Positions 19,379-27,768 of a stretch of 64,000 nt of DNA are shown here, in pieces. The stretch spans positions 186,001 to 250,000 of the forward strand of contig NZ_JAJAVH010000008.1 of the NCBI RefSeq assembly GCF_020511115.1, given 5' to 3'. The position numbers were made by a program, and so were the translations under genes. The notes under the pieces are model-generated. The model ran no database searches. It was not told the origin of the DNA and worked only from the letters and a program-made list of their open reading frames with translations. Source of the stretch: Luteimonas panaciterrae. Its GTDB lineage: Bacteria > Pseudomonadota > Gammaproteobacteria > Xanthomonadales > Xanthomonadaceae. Within the stretch, counting starts at the first letter, position 1, and each line of letters opens with the position of its first letter.

Positions 19379-20401
19379 TCACCGGGCCGTGGCGCCCGTT
19401 CGCGGCACCGTCCCGCCTTGTTTTGAAGGCCGGTCGCGGTGAAGCCGGGCGATCCGGTCGGCCGTCGCCGCCAGTCGCGCGCGCAAGGCCGGCGGCCCGA
19501 GCACCACGACTTCCTCGCCCAGCCGCATCAGTTCGCGAACCCCGAAACCGAAGGATTCCAGCGGCAGCCGACAGCGTACCCATCCTTTGCGATCCGGCTT
19601 GCCCGCGGTCTCCGCCGCCATGCGCATCACATAGGGGCCGAGCAGTTCGAGCATGTAGACGCCCTGCGGCGACAACCGCACGTCGGCGAGTTCGTGATAG
19701 ACGCCGGCTTCATACTCGCGCACCGCCTTTTCCCAATGTACGACCAGATCGAAGTTCGGCGGACGCGCGAAAGTCTCGTCGCAGATCTCGGCATCGTGGA
19801 TGTTGGTGGCGCGATAACTGCGCACGGATTTTCCGCTGCGCGCCACGAGATACCAGATGCCGCCCTTGAGCACGAGTCCGAGCGGCGCCAGCTTGCGCGG
19901 ATGCGCCTCGGTTTCGCCGGAGCGGCGATAGCGCACCCTGAGCATGCGCTCGTTCCACACCGCATTCGCGATGACCGGTAGCGACGGCAGCTGATCGGTG
20001 CTGTGGAACCACGACTGCGCGTCGAGATGGAAACGCGCGGCGATGCGTTCGGCCTTCAGCTGCATCTCCGGCGGTAGTGCCGCCAGCAGTTTCAGCCGTG
20101 CCGTGGACAAGGCATCCGCCAGTCCCAGCTGCGCGGCCGGACCGGGCAGACCGGCGAGGAAGAGTGTCTCCGCCTCGGACTGGTTGAGCCCGGTGAGCAG
20201 CGTGCGATAGCCATCACGCAAGCGGAAGCCGCCGCTGCGCCCGCGTTCGGCATAGACGGGAATGCCGGCTGCGCTGAGCTGATCGATATCGCGATGGATC
20301 GTGCGCACGGCCACTTCGAATTCCGCCGCCAGCTCGCGCGCGCTCATGCGGCCGCGCGTCTGCAGCAACATCAGGATCGACAGGAGGCGGCTCGCCAGCA
20401 A
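19379..20401 (-). CDS. YafY-like HTH and WYL transcriptional regulator
   Basis: This 340-residue regulator most plausibly starts at TTG 20401 (LLASRLLSILMLLQTRG), preceded by a GAGGG-rich site. The open frame extends 55 codons upstream but overlaps the divergent promoter. The N-terminal winged helix has VAVRTIHRDIDQLSAAGIPVYAERG. The WYL domain has LAPLGLVLKGGIWYLVAR near residue 190, and a WCX-like C-terminus follows. It is divergent from a DUF1579-like gene, and an inverted repeat between them (20431-20455) is a candidate autoregulatory operator. Confidence 0.88.
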   Translation of the reverse strand: MLASRLLSILMLLQTRGRMSARELAAEFEVAVRTIHRDIDQLSAAGIPVYAERGRSGGFRLRDGYRTLLTGLNQSEAETLFLAGLPGPAAQLGLADALSTARLKLLAALPPEMQLKAERIAARFHLDAQSWFHSTDQLPSLPVIANAVWNERMLRVRYRRSGETEAHPRKLAPLGLVLKGGIWYLVARSGKSVRSYRATNIHDAEICDETFARPPNFDLVVHWEKAVREYEAGVYHELADVRLSPQGVYMLELLGPYVMRMAAETAGKPDRKGWVRCRLPLESFGFGVRELMRLGEEVVVLGPPALRARLAATADRIARLHRDRPSKQGGTVPRTGATAR

Positions 20402-20430
20402 ATTTCGCCCTCGCCCTAAAACATGACATC

Positions 20431-20455
20431 GGATGGCATCTTTAGGTGGCCATCC
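20431..20455. promoter_or_regulatory. Candidate operator between WYL regulator and DUF1579-like gene
   Basis: An inverted repeat GGATGGC (20431-20437) and GCCATCC (20449-20455) with an 11-bp spacer lies in the 82-bp divergent intergenic region. It is a plausible binding site for the WYL regulator, inferred from position and symmetry only. Confidence 0.4.
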
Positions 20456-20483
20456 TACGCGCATCATTCGAAAAGGGCATGGC

Positions 20484-21068
20484 ATGAAGAAGATTCCTTT
20501 CACACTGCTCGCCTGCCTGCTGGTCGCCGCCGGCTCGGCATGTCCGACGTGGGCCTCGCAGGACACGCCGAAACCGTCGACGGAGGCCGGAGATCTGTCC
20601 GGGCTGCATGATTTCGACTTCCTCGTCGGCGACTGGAAGGTGCATCACCGCAAATTGAAGCAACGCCTGACCGGAAGTAACGAGTGGATTGAGTTCGACG
20701 GCACGCTCAGCATGCGCAAATTGATGGATGGCCGGGCGAACGTCGGCGACAACCTGTTCAACGTGCCGGGCGGCGCTTATCGCGGCATCGGTTTCCGCGC
20801 CTACGACCAGAAGACCGGGCAATGGGCCAGCTGGTGGCTCGATGGACGCAATCCGTTCGGCAATCTCGATCCCGCGATCAAAGGGCGTTTCAAGGATGGG
20901 ATCGGCACCTTCCATGCGAACGACACGCTGAAGGGAAAACCGATCCGCATGCGCGTCATCTGGTCGCGCGTCACGGCCAACTCGGCGCGGTGGGAACAGG
21001 CATTCTCCGACGATGGCGGCAAGACGTGGGAGACGAACTGGATTTCCGACTTCCAGCGAGTTCCGTGA
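20484..21068 (+). CDS. DUF1579-like exported protein, paralogue 1
   Basis: This 194-residue protein has a Sec signal peptide (MKKIPFTLLACLLVAAGSACPTWA; a cysteine within the leader could also serve as a lipobox-like site). The domain contains HDFDFLVGDWKVHHRKLKQR, YRGIGFRAYD, WASWWLDGRNP, GIGTFHANDTLKGKPIRMR and WEQAFSDDGGKTWETNW. This pattern is typical of DUF1579-type beta-barrel proteins of unknown ligand. It is divergent from the WYL regulator and is followed 74 bp later by a clear paralogue. Confidence 0.8.
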   Translation: MKKIPFTLLACLLVAAGSACPTWASQDTPKPSTEAGDLSGLHDFDFLVGDWKVHHRKLKQRLTGSNEWIEFDGTLSMRKLMDGRANVGDNLFNVPGGAYRGIGFRAYDQKTGQWASWWLDGRNPFGNLDPAIKGRFKDGIGTFHANDTLKGKPIRMRVIWSRVTANSARWEQAFSDDGGKTWETNWISDFQRVP

Positions 21069-21142
21069 GCGAACTGCCTGCGTCACGGCACATCACGCCA
21101 TCCGCTCTTGATGACAACTCCAATCCAATCGAGAAATACCCG

Positions 21143-21760
21143 ATGACCTTTCCCGTTTCGACCTCACGCCGAAAGCTCTTGATCGATGCCATCGCAGGCG
21201 CGAGCGCCGCCAGCCTGCTGCCGATCGCAGGCATCGCAACCGCCTCCGGCAAGCAAGCATCGACACAGGACAATACCGCTTCGAATCTCGTGATCCCAAC
21301 CGGCGGCGTCCACGACTTCGATTTCTTCGTTGGTCACTGGCACGGCACCAACCGGCGCTTGAAGCAGCGCTGGGTCGGCAGCGACGACTGGGACGTGTTT
21401 CCCGGCGATCTTCGTTGCGAAAGCCGCATGGGCGGCGGCGTCAACATCGACGAGGTCAATTTCGCCACCAAGGGTTGGTCGGGCATGACCGTGCGCATCT
21501 TCAACCCGAAGAAACGGCAATGGTCGCTGTACTGGATCAACAGCATCACCGGCGAACTGTTCCCGCCCGTGGTGGGCGGCTTCGACGGCGATCACGGCGA
21601 GTTTTACGGCGATGACACCGACGAAGGCAAACCGGTCAAGGTCCGTTTCCGATGGAAACGCCTTGGCCCCGATGATGCGCATTGGGAACAGGCGTTTTCC
21701 ATCGACGGCAAGGCCTGGGAAACCAACTGGACCTGCGAGTTCGCGCGCGTGAAGACCTGA
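21143..21760 (+). CDS. DUF1579-like exported protein, paralogue 2 (Tat-like leader)
   Basis: This 205-residue protein reads from ATG 21143 with GAGA upstream. The leader contains SRRKLLIDAIAGASAASLLPIAG, a twin-arginine-like signal unlike the Sec leader of its upstream paralogue. The mature part repeats the same blocks: HDFDFFVGHWHGTNRRLKQR, QWSLYWINS, GEFYGDDTDEGKPVKVRFRW and HWEQAFSIDGKAWETNW. Tandem duplication with divergence is therefore evident. Function is unknown. It runs convergently to the alpha/beta hydrolase gene, stops 9 bp apart. Confidence 0.78.
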   Translation: MTFPVSTSRRKLLIDAIAGASAASLLPIAGIATASGKQASTQDNTASNLVIPTGGVHDFDFFVGHWHGTNRRLKQRWVGSDDWDVFPGDLRCESRMGGGVNIDEVNFATKGWSGMTVRIFNPKKRQWSLYWINSITGELFPPVVGGFDGDHGEFYGDDTDEGKPVKVRFRWKRLGPDDAHWEQAFSIDGKAWETNWTCEFARVKT

Positions 21761-21768
21761 GATCCGCA

Positions 21769-22770
21769 TCAGGTGACATTCTGCGGCGCCCAGGCATTCC
21801 ACAGCAGCCGCGCTTCTTCGGCGATCACATCCGGACGCTCTTCCGGCCAGAACAGCTTGCTGCCCTCGAGCCGCCTGACGCCGCGTGAGTTGCCAAGCAC
21901 GCGATCGAGATAATCCGGGCTTTTCGGCGAAAAGATCGTATCGCCCATGCCCCAGACGACGCGGGTCGGCACGGTGCTGCGCCTGAGCGCGGCCTCGAGG
22001 CCAAGCAGTGCATTGCGTTCGAGGCCGGTCGCGTACGCATGCGCGAACGACTTGCTGCGCGCGCTGGCCAGCAGCGGCGTGAAGTAAGTGTCGATCGCTT
22101 CGTCCGTCGGTTGCGACGGATCGGCGTAGCACATTCCGCCGATGCCTTGCGCGGAGCGCGCAAGCGCCTTATCCGCGCGCCATGGCGCCAGCCATTGGTC
22201 CACGAACTTGCCCTGCTTGGCCAGTTCGATCACCGGCAGCAATGCCGGCGGCGGGCTGTCGGTTTCGACGTCGCAGTTGGTCAACAGCAAGGTGCGCACG
22301 CGCTGCGGATGTCGGACCAGGAACAGCTGCGCCACCGCGCCACCGCTGTCGTTCGCGACCAGATCGACACTCGTGATTCCCAACGTATCCAGCAACGAGA
22401 CGAGCATCGCGACCTGCGCATCGGGACCGACATCCTGCCCTTCGGCAACTTCCGTGTACCCCATCCCCATGAAATCCGGAGCGACGCAGCGGCGATAGGG
22501 GGACAATCGTTCGAGCGCACCGCGCCACTGGAATCCGTTGAGCGGAAATCCGTGCAGAAACAATGCCGCCGGGCCGGCACCGCGCTCGACGTAGGCGATG
22601 TTGCCGAAGGACGTTTTCACGAAGCGTCGCGCGGCGTGGAAGGCGGCCGCATCCAGGGTTTCGCTTCCCGCGACGGCAGCCGCGTTCAAGCCGCCACGAC
22701 TCAAGCATCCCGCCATCGTGCCCACCGCGAGCGTGCCGACCGCCATCTTGATGAAATGTCTACGATTCAT
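21769..22770 (-). CDS. Alpha/beta hydrolase with Tat/lipoprotein leader and Asp-type nucleophile elbow
   Basis: This protein of about 333 residues starts at ATG 22770; an ATG four codons upstream is also possible. The leader MNRRHFIKMAVGTLAVGTMAGC combines a twin-arginine motif with a lipobox-like Cys22, suggesting a Tat-exported lipoprotein. The hydrolase fold has FLHGFPLNGFQWRG, PDFMGMGYTE and the elbow ANDSGGAVAQ. That elbow places Asp where haloalkane dehalogenases and epoxide hydrolases have their nucleophile. The substrate is unknown. It is a distant paralogue of the next minus-strand gene (shared LTNCD and FPEER motifs). Confidence 0.82.
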   Translation of the reverse strand: MNRRHFIKMAVGTLAVGTMAGCLSRGGLNAAAVAGSETLDAAAFHAARRFVKTSFGNIAYVERGAGPAALFLHGFPLNGFQWRGALERLSPYRRCVAPDFMGMGYTEVAEGQDVGPDAQVAMLVSLLDTLGITSVDLVANDSGGAVAQLFLVRHPQRVRTLLLTNCDVETDSPPPALLPVIELAKQGKFVDQWLAPWRADKALARSAQGIGGMCYADPSQPTDEAIDTYFTPLLASARSKSFAHAYATGLERNALLGLEAALRRSTVPTRVVWGMGDTIFSPKSPDYLDRVLGNSRGVRRLEGSKLFWPEERPDVIAEEARLLWNAWAPQNVT

Positions 22771-22928
22771 GTTTTCTTCCAATGTTGGGATGCGTGATTC
22801 ACCGCGCGCACCTATCCGGCACCGGATGCGTTTGATCCGTTGTTCTGAGATCCGGGTGTGATCGCGATCGACGGCTGCCGCGCCGTTTCTTGCGGCAACC
22901 GTGGCATTCCGCGGCTGCGTGTATCGGG

Positions 22929-23795
22929 TTACGAGCTCGCGTGCCAGTGCGCGCGCAACGCCTGGTTGAATTCCGGCCAGCGCTCTTCGGGGAAGAAGAT
23001 CCTGGCGCCTTCGAATTCCACGCGCTCCCGTGTGCCGGGAATGGTGTCAGCCAGCCAGCGCGACCACTCGACATCGAAATAGATGTCGTCGGTGCCCCAC
23101 GCAATCAGTGTCGGCGCCTGCAACGCTTTCAACTTCTCTTCGACGGCAACCGTGTGGCTGTTGTCGAAGGCGCCGAGGAACCGCTGGAAGTCGCGCGTGC
23201 GCTGCTCGGTCCGGACCAGCGGCCGCAGATACGTCTCGATGCTGGCGTCGCTCAGCTGTTCCGGCCGTTCGTATGCCGGTCCCAACGCCTGCGGCGAACG
23301 ATAGCCGGATTTATCGGCCAGCATGCCTTCGAGCGCACCACGCAGACCACCCGCCGCCGCCATCACCAGGAATGGCTTGAATGCTTCCGGCGGCCAGTTG
23401 TCGTGCGTATCGCAGTTGGTCAGGGTGAAGCTGCGTATCCGATTCGGATGCAACGCGGCGAAGATCTGTGCGATGCCGCCGCCGCTGTCGTTGCCGACCA
23501 GATCCACCTGCTCGATGTTCAAGGCGTCGAGGAACTCCTTGAGCATGTTCGCGTTCGCCGTCACCGACACGTCCTGATCCGGCGTGATTTCCGTATCGCC
23601 GTGGGCCAACAGGTCCACGGCGATGCAGCGCCGGATATCCGACAGGTGCGCGAGCTGATGGCGCCAGAGATGGCTGTTCAACAGCACGCCATGGACGAAC
23701 AACGCGACCGGTCCGGCGCCCTGTTCGAGATAGCTGATCCGGCCCGACGGCGTCTCGACGCTGCGGCGGACGGCCGAGGAAGTCGTCCCGTCCAT
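22929..23795 (-). CDS. Alpha/beta hydrolase, haloalkane-dehalogenase-like
   Basis: This 288-residue hydrolase has no signal peptide and reads from ATG 23795 with GAGGAAG upstream. It contains LFVHGVLLNSHLWRHQ, VDLLAHGDTE and the elbow GNDSGGGIAQ with Asp in the nucleophile position. It also has WGTDDIYFDVEWSRWL, and FPEERWPEF near the C-terminus. It starts 2 bp after the stop of a 51-residue cysteine-rich protein, so the two are coupled. It shares motifs with the gene at 21.8-22.8 kb. Whether it acts on halides, epoxides or esters cannot be decided from sequence. Confidence 0.85.
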   Translation of the reverse strand: MDGTTSSAVRRSVETPSGRISYLEQGAGPVALFVHGVLLNSHLWRHQLAHLSDIRRCIAVDLLAHGDTEITPDQDVSVTANANMLKEFLDALNIEQVDLVGNDSGGGIAQIFAALHPNRIRSFTLTNCDTHDNWPPEAFKPFLVMAAAGGLRGALEGMLADKSGYRSPQALGPAYERPEQLSDASIETYLRPLVRTEQRTRDFQRFLGAFDNSHTVAVEEKLKALQAPTLIAWGTDDIYFDVEWSRWLADTIPGTRERVEFEGARIFFPEERWPEFNQALRAHWHASS

Positions 23796-23797
23796 GA

Positions 23798-23953
23798 TCA
23801 GTTCTTCCTCGGCGCCGTCGCGGCGTCGTAGGCTTCCTTCAATTTCTGCGCGCATTCCTCGCAGCACACTTCCACGGTCTTGCCGCCGATCTTCACCTGG
23901 ATGGCAGTCTCGTCCAGGGGGTAATCGCATGCGGCGCAAGTCTTTTCCGCCAT
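23798..23953 (-). CDS. Small cysteine-rich, probably metal-binding protein
   Basis: This 51-residue protein reads from ATG 23953 with GGAGAG upstream and begins MAEKTCAACDYPLDETAIQV. It has two cysteine pairs, CAAC at about 6-9 and CCEEC at about 30-34, then a Lys/Glu-rich helix. The layout suggests a zinc- or copper-binding treble-clef/TRASH-like micro-domain. It is coupled to the downstream alpha/beta hydrolase, with a 2-bp gap. Codon use and the ribosome-binding site support expression. Function is unknown; a metallochaperone or redox partner is conceivable. Confidence 0.75.
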   Translation of the reverse strand: MAEKTCAACDYPLDETAIQVKIGGKTVEVCCEECAQKLKEAYDAATAPRKN

Positions 23954-24049
23954 GACACTCTCCGATGAGCGCCCGAAGTCCGGGCGTGATCAGTAGGCCA
24001 CGGGGGTGCGGACCCCGCTGTCAGAATCTTTAGTGACTTGCCGCCCGCC

Positions 24050-24880
24050 TCAGCGGTGCAGCGCGGACTGGCGAAATTCGGAGGGCGAGCGGCCGTAGGT
24101 CTGCTGGAAGGCGGCGCTGAAATGGCTGTGACTGGAGAAGCCGAGTTCGTGGCTGAGCGCGCTCAGGTCATCGTATTGGCCAAGCAGATCGAGCGAGCGG
24201 GCGAGCCGCAGACGCAGCTGATAGCGGTACAGCGGCAGGCCTTCCACCTGCTGGAACACCTGGGTGAGATAGACCGGCGACACGCCGACCTCAGTGGCGA
24301 TGTCGGCCAGGGTCCAGCGCCGCGACAGATCGCTGGCGAGCACGAGCTTGGCGCGATCCACGAGGCGCTGCCGGCCGACGCTGGCGCCAGCGGCATGCGT
24401 GGTGCGTGGCCCCAGCGAGCGCTGCACGAGGGTCAGCGCCAGGCTTTCGGCTTCCAGCCGTTCGGCGACGTTCTGCCGCAGGCTGTGCCGCAGCATCGCC
24501 ACGAGCGCCTGCGCGCGGGGATCGATGCGCAGGCGTTGATGTCGGAACGCCAGGTCCTCGCCGCCGTGCAACAACTCTTTCGGCGCGAGCTCGCGCAGGA
24601 GGCCTTCATCGATGGAGACCGAGAGGCAGGCATCGCCGCCTTGGACGGGATGACTGACCTGGTAACCCTCGCCGCCATTGAAAAACAACACCTGGCTGGC
24701 TTCGGCCACCACTTCCGCGCTCCCCACATGGCGCACGTAGACGCCGCGATAGGGAAACACCAGATAGGTCGAACTCGCGCACTCTTCCGCGCTCTTGTGC
24801 CGGCATTCGCCACGGCAACACACATCCATCACCCCGACGGTGGGCGTCTTCAGCAACGGATGGACTGTGAATTCGGACAT
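24050..24880 (-). CDS. AraC-family transcriptional regulator
   Basis: This 276-residue regulator has an N-terminal cupin-like sensing region and a C-terminal AraC DNA-binding domain (about 175-270). The two HTH units are WTLADIATEVGVSPVYLTQVF and DDLSALSHELGFSSHSHFSAAF. Notable near the N-terminus is a cysteine cluster, CCRGECRHKSAEEC (about 21-34), that could sense metal or redox state. It lies upstream of, and in the same direction as, the cysteine-rich protein and hydrolase pair, but about 96 bp apart, so control of that pair is only a guess. Confidence 0.88.
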   Translation of the reverse strand: MSEFTVHPLLKTPTVGVMDVCCRGECRHKSAEECASSTYLVFPYRGVYVRHVGSAEVVAEASQVLFFNGGEGYQVSHPVQGGDACLSVSIDEGLLRELAPKELLHGGEDLAFRHQRLRIDPRAQALVAMLRHSLRQNVAERLEAESLALTLVQRSLGPRTTHAAGASVGRQRLVDRAKLVLASDLSRRWTLADIATEVGVSPVYLTQVFQQVEGLPLYRYQLRLRLARSLDLLGQYDDLSALSHELGFSSHSHFSAAFQQTYGRSPSEFRQSALHR

Positions 24881-24952
24881 GTCTGCGTCGAGCGCCAGAA
24901 CCCGCGGCCGGAACCTACGATCGGCCTACTCTAACGCTTCACGGCGTCGGAA

Positions 24953-25969
24953 TCAGTCCTTGCGCCTGCCAAACGCGAGATAGGCCAGCAACAACGTCAG
25001 CAGGATCAGGCCGACGACGATCACCAGGAACCCGTGACCGTTCTCCGACAGCGGAATCCCGCCCACGTTCATGCCGAACAGACCAGCGATCAGATTGATC
25101 GGCAGCGCCAGCACCGTGACGACCGTCAGCACGAACAGCGTGCGGCCGGTCTGTTCGTTGACGAGCGCGGCGAGTTCTTCCTGGATCAGCTTGACGCGTT
25201 CCACCAGCGCCGCCGAATCACCGATCGCGGTGGAGAATTCCTCGGCGGCCTGCTGCAGATCCTGGACGTCGTCGCGGCTGATCCATTCCGGCGGCCGGCT
25301 GAGCAACCGGAACAATGCCGTCGGCTCCGGCGCCAGCAGGCGTTGCAGCCTTACCAGCGAGCGTCGCAGGGCACTGAGTTCCTTGCGATCGGTGGAGATG
25401 CGGTTGGCCAGCAGCCTATCTTCGATGCTGTCGACCCGGCGCGTGGACTTGCGCAGGATGTCGCCGAGCACGTCGGCCTGATCGCGCAACAGATGCGCCA
25501 GTAGTTCCACCGGCGAGCGGAACACATGGCCGGCACGCACGGAAGCACGCAACTGATCGACCGAACGCAGCGGCCGCAGGCGCGCGCTCACCAGCAGGCG
25601 CGGCTGGATGCAGAGGCTGGTGGTGCCGACTTCCGAGGCATCGAAGGTGGAATCGAAGAGCACGTCGTGGATCACGGCCACCAGCGATCCCGCGTCCAGT
25701 TCCAGTCGGGTGGAACCGACTTCGCTGCGCAGGGATTCGAAGAACGCGTCCGGCAGCGACAGCGCGCGGTGCATGTAACGTTCCGACGCCTGGTTCGAGA
25801 GCGAGAAATGCAGCCAGAGGAATTCGCCGTGGGTCTCCTCGCCTTGCGCCGCCAGGAATTCCGGCACGGCATCGGTGCTGATCGGCTGCGCCGGCTGTCC
25901 GGGCGCGAAGCGGTAGCCCCAGATCAGGCCGTGCTCGTTCGAACCGTAGGTGTTGTCGATGATCCGCAC
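24953..25969 (-). CDS. zntB: CorA-family zinc/divalent cation transporter, ZntB-type
   Basis: This 338-residue inner-membrane protein starts with GTG. A large soluble cytoplasmic funnel domain with long helices (about 130-270) precedes two C-terminal transmembrane segments. The signature loop GMNVGGIP lies between them, a form of the CorA GMN motif characteristic of ZntB, which moves zinc. It ends in a basic tail (FGRRKD). The roughly 300-bp upstream region contains a very stable RNA hairpin with a T-tract, so leader-based control is possible. Confidence 0.87.
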   Translation of the reverse strand: MRIIDNTYGSNEHGLIWGYRFAPGQPAQPISTDAVPEFLAAQGEETHGEFLWLHFSLSNQASERYMHRALSLPDAFFESLRSEVGSTRLELDAGSLVAVIHDVLFDSTFDASEVGTTSLCIQPRLLVSARLRPLRSVDQLRASVRAGHVFRSPVELLAHLLRDQADVLGDILRKSTRRVDSIEDRLLANRISTDRKELSALRRSLVRLQRLLAPEPTALFRLLSRPPEWISRDDVQDLQQAAEEFSTAIGDSAALVERVKLIQEELAALVNEQTGRTLFVLTVVTVLALPINLIAGLFGMNVGGIPLSENGHGFLVIVVGLILLTLLLAYLAFGRRKD

Positions 25970-26039
25970 GTCGCCGGCCGTTGTCGTTTCGCGGCTAGGC
26001 TAGCGGAAAGCCGGGCGTTTGTGCCGGCCGTGGGCAAGA

Positions 26040-26240
26040 AGCAGAAAAGCCGGCGATTTGTCGCCGGCTTGTCATCAAAGCCGCCAGCAGCGCCGCTTCC
26101 GTACGGCGCCCGGCGATGCGAGTTGACCAGGGGAATGGGGTATCGCATGTCGTTGCTGGCAGGAATAGATTGCCTAACCCGCCGGCCCCTGCCCATCGGT
26201 GATCGCCGCTTCGGCGTGTCGGGTTTTTCCTACAGAGGGT
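26040..26240 (-). ncRNA. Structured leader or small RNA ending in a terminator, upstream of zntB
   Basis: On the minus strand, a hairpin CGCCG-AAG-CGGCG (about 26205-26217) is followed by a GC-rich imperfect stem containing GCGCCG...CGGCGC (about 26090-26110). It ends with a perfect 9-bp stem, 4-nt loop hairpin at 26048-26069, followed in RNA by TTTTCTG. No convincing coding frame fills this stretch. It could be a regulated 5' leader of zntB with an attenuator about 80 nt before the start codon, or a free small RNA. No known riboswitch consensus was recognised. Confidence 0.4.
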
Positions 26241-26278
26241 GGGAGCCGTTTTTCCTCTGGTGCTTACGGGCAATGCCC

Positions 26279-26314
26279 AAAAAAGCGGCCACGGCTGAGG
26301 AAAGCCATGGCCGC
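26279..26314 (-). terminator. Rho-independent terminator of the hydrolase gene
   Basis: A 12-bp stem (26285-26296 with 26303-26314, one G-T pair) with a 6-nt loop is followed on the minus strand by six T. It lies 9 bp past the stop of the alpha/beta hydrolase gene ending at 26323. Confidence 0.85.
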
Positions 26315-26322
26315 GAGGTCCG

Positions 26323-27180
26323 TCACGCCTTGATGAAGTCCAGAAGATCGTTGTTCAAGCGATCCTTGTGGGTATCGGTGATGCCGTGCGGCGCACCCGG
26401 ATAGACGATGAGCTTGGCGTCCTTCACCAGCTTCGCCGACGCCTTCCCCGCGGCGTCGATCGGCACGACCTGGTCGTCATCACCGTGGATGACCAGGGTC
26501 GGCACGTCGAAGCGCTTCAGATCCTCGGTGAAGTCGGTGGCGGAGAACGCCGCGATCGAGTCGTAGGTGTTCTTGTGCCCGCCCATCATACCCTGCATCC
26601 AGAACGAGTTGATCAGGCCTTGCGAAGGCTTGGCACCCGGACGGTTGAAGCCGAAGAACGGGCCGGCCGCGAGGTCCAGGTACAGCTGCGAACGGTTGTC
26701 GATCGAACCCTTGCGCAGGCCATCGAATACTTCGATCGGCAAGCCGCCCGGGTTCGCCGGCGTTTTCAGCATCAGCGGCGGCACCGAGCTGACCAGCACG
26801 GCCTTGCTGACGCGTTTCGTGCCGTGGCGACCGATGTAGCGCGTCACTTCACCACCGCCGGTCGAGAAACCCACCAGGACGGCATCCTTCAAGTCCAGGG
26901 CTTCGATCACCGCGGCCAGATCGTCGGCGTAGTGATCCATGTCGTTGCCGTCCCACGGCTGGCTGGAGCGGCCATGTCCGCGACGATCGTGGGCGATGAC
27001 GCGATAGCCCTGCGAGGCGAGGAACAGCATCTGCGCTTCCCAGCTGTCCGAACTGAGCGGCCAGCCGTGGCTGAAGACGACGGGGCGTCCGCTGCCCCAG
27101 TCCTTGTAATAGAGCTGCACGCCGTCTTTCGTGGTGATGTAGTTCGACGTCTTGGTGACGGGACGAGTGGATTCGTTCAT
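26323..27180 (-). CDS. Alpha/beta hydrolase, non-heme chloroperoxidase/arylesterase type
   Basis: This 285-residue cytosolic hydrolase reads from ATG 27180 with GGAGAG upstream. It contains [14 protein letters not shown], the elbow GFSTGGGE with Ser near residue 107, [10 protein letters not shown] (Asp) and GAPHG (His), the cofactor-free haloperoxidase/arylesterase signature. Such enzymes hydrolyse esters and show perhydrolase side activity. It lies just downstream of ohr and may be co-transcribed with it, so a role in oxidative or organic-peroxide stress is reasonable. A strong terminator follows. Confidence 0.9.
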   Translation of the reverse strand: MNESTRPVTKTSNYITTKDGVQLYYKDWGSGRPVVFSHGWPLSSDSWEAQMLFLASQGYRVIAHDRRGHGRSSQPWDGNDMDHYADDLAAVIEALDLKDAVLVGFSTGGGEVTRYIGRHGTKRVSKAVLVSSVPPLMLKTPANPGGLPIEVFDGLRKGSIDNRSQLYLDLAAGPFFGFNRPGAKPSQGLINSFWMQGMMGGHKNTYDSIAAFSATDFTEDLKRFDVPTLVIHGDDDQVVPIDAAGKASAKLVKDAKLIVYPGAPHGITDTHKDRLNNDLLDFIKA

Positions 27181-27218
27181 GGCGGTTTCTCTCCAGAAAT
27201 TCGTGAGTGGGGAAGAAG

Positions 27219-27647
27219 TCAGTCGGCGACGACCAGCGACACATCGATGTTTCCGCGAGTAGCGTTGGAGTACGGGCAGACCTGGTGTGCCTGTTCGACC
27301 AGCGCCTGCACCTGCTCGCGCGGCAGGCCCGGCGCGGAGATGCGCAGTTCGGCCTGAAGACCGAACCCGTGCTGGATCGGGCCGATGCCCACGCTGCCGG
27401 TGATGCTGGTCGAATCCGGCAGGGCCACCTTGGCCTGACGGGCCACGAGCTTCAGGGCGCTGAGGAAGCAGGCCGAATAGCCGGCGGCGAACAACTGCTC
27501 CGGATTGGTGCCGGGGCCGCCCGCGCCGCCCAGTTCGCGCGGCGTGGAGAGCTGGACCTCCAGGGCGCCGTCTGAGCTGACGGCACGGCCGTCACGGCCG
27601 CCGGTGACGTTGGCCTGGGCGGTGTAGAGGATCTTTTCGAGGGACAT
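27219..27647 (-). CDS. ohr: Organic hydroperoxide resistance protein (Ohr/OsmC family)
   Basis: This 142-residue thiol peroxidase reads from ATG 27647 ([17 protein letters not shown]) with AAGGAA upstream. The two catalytic cysteines are present in SACFLSA (about residue 61) and [13 protein letters not shown] (about 125). Ohr reduces fatty-acid and organic hydroperoxides with lipoylated or dihydrolipoyl donors. It is divergent from an AraC-type regulator rather than next to the usual MarR-type OhrR, and it sits 38 bp upstream of a chloroperoxidase-type hydrolase gene. Confidence 0.92.
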   Translation of the reverse strand: MSLEKILYTAQANVTGGRDGRAVSSDGALEVQLSTPRELGGAGGPGTNPEQLFAAGYSACFLSALKLVARQAKVALPDSTSITGSVGIGPIQHGFGLQAELRISAPGLPREQVQALVEQAHQVCPYSNATRGNIDVSLVVAD

Positions 27648-27695
27648 GGCGAATTCCTTTGAGGAGGGAGGGGACGGCGCCGTGTTGGGCCGACG

Positions 27696-27712
27696 AGGTG
27701 TACTTTGCACCT
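27696..27712. promoter_or_regulatory. Candidate operator in ohr-araC divergent region
   Basis: An inverted repeat AGGTG-N7-CACCT lies in the 121-bp divergent spacer, next to an AT-rich stretch (27713-27760) suited to overlapping promoters. Assignment to the adjacent AraC-type regulator is inferred from position. Confidence 0.35.
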
Positions 27713-27768
27713 TTCATTGAAACTAAAAGCAACATAAAATCTCAAAAACTTGATCTGGAGTATCGACC

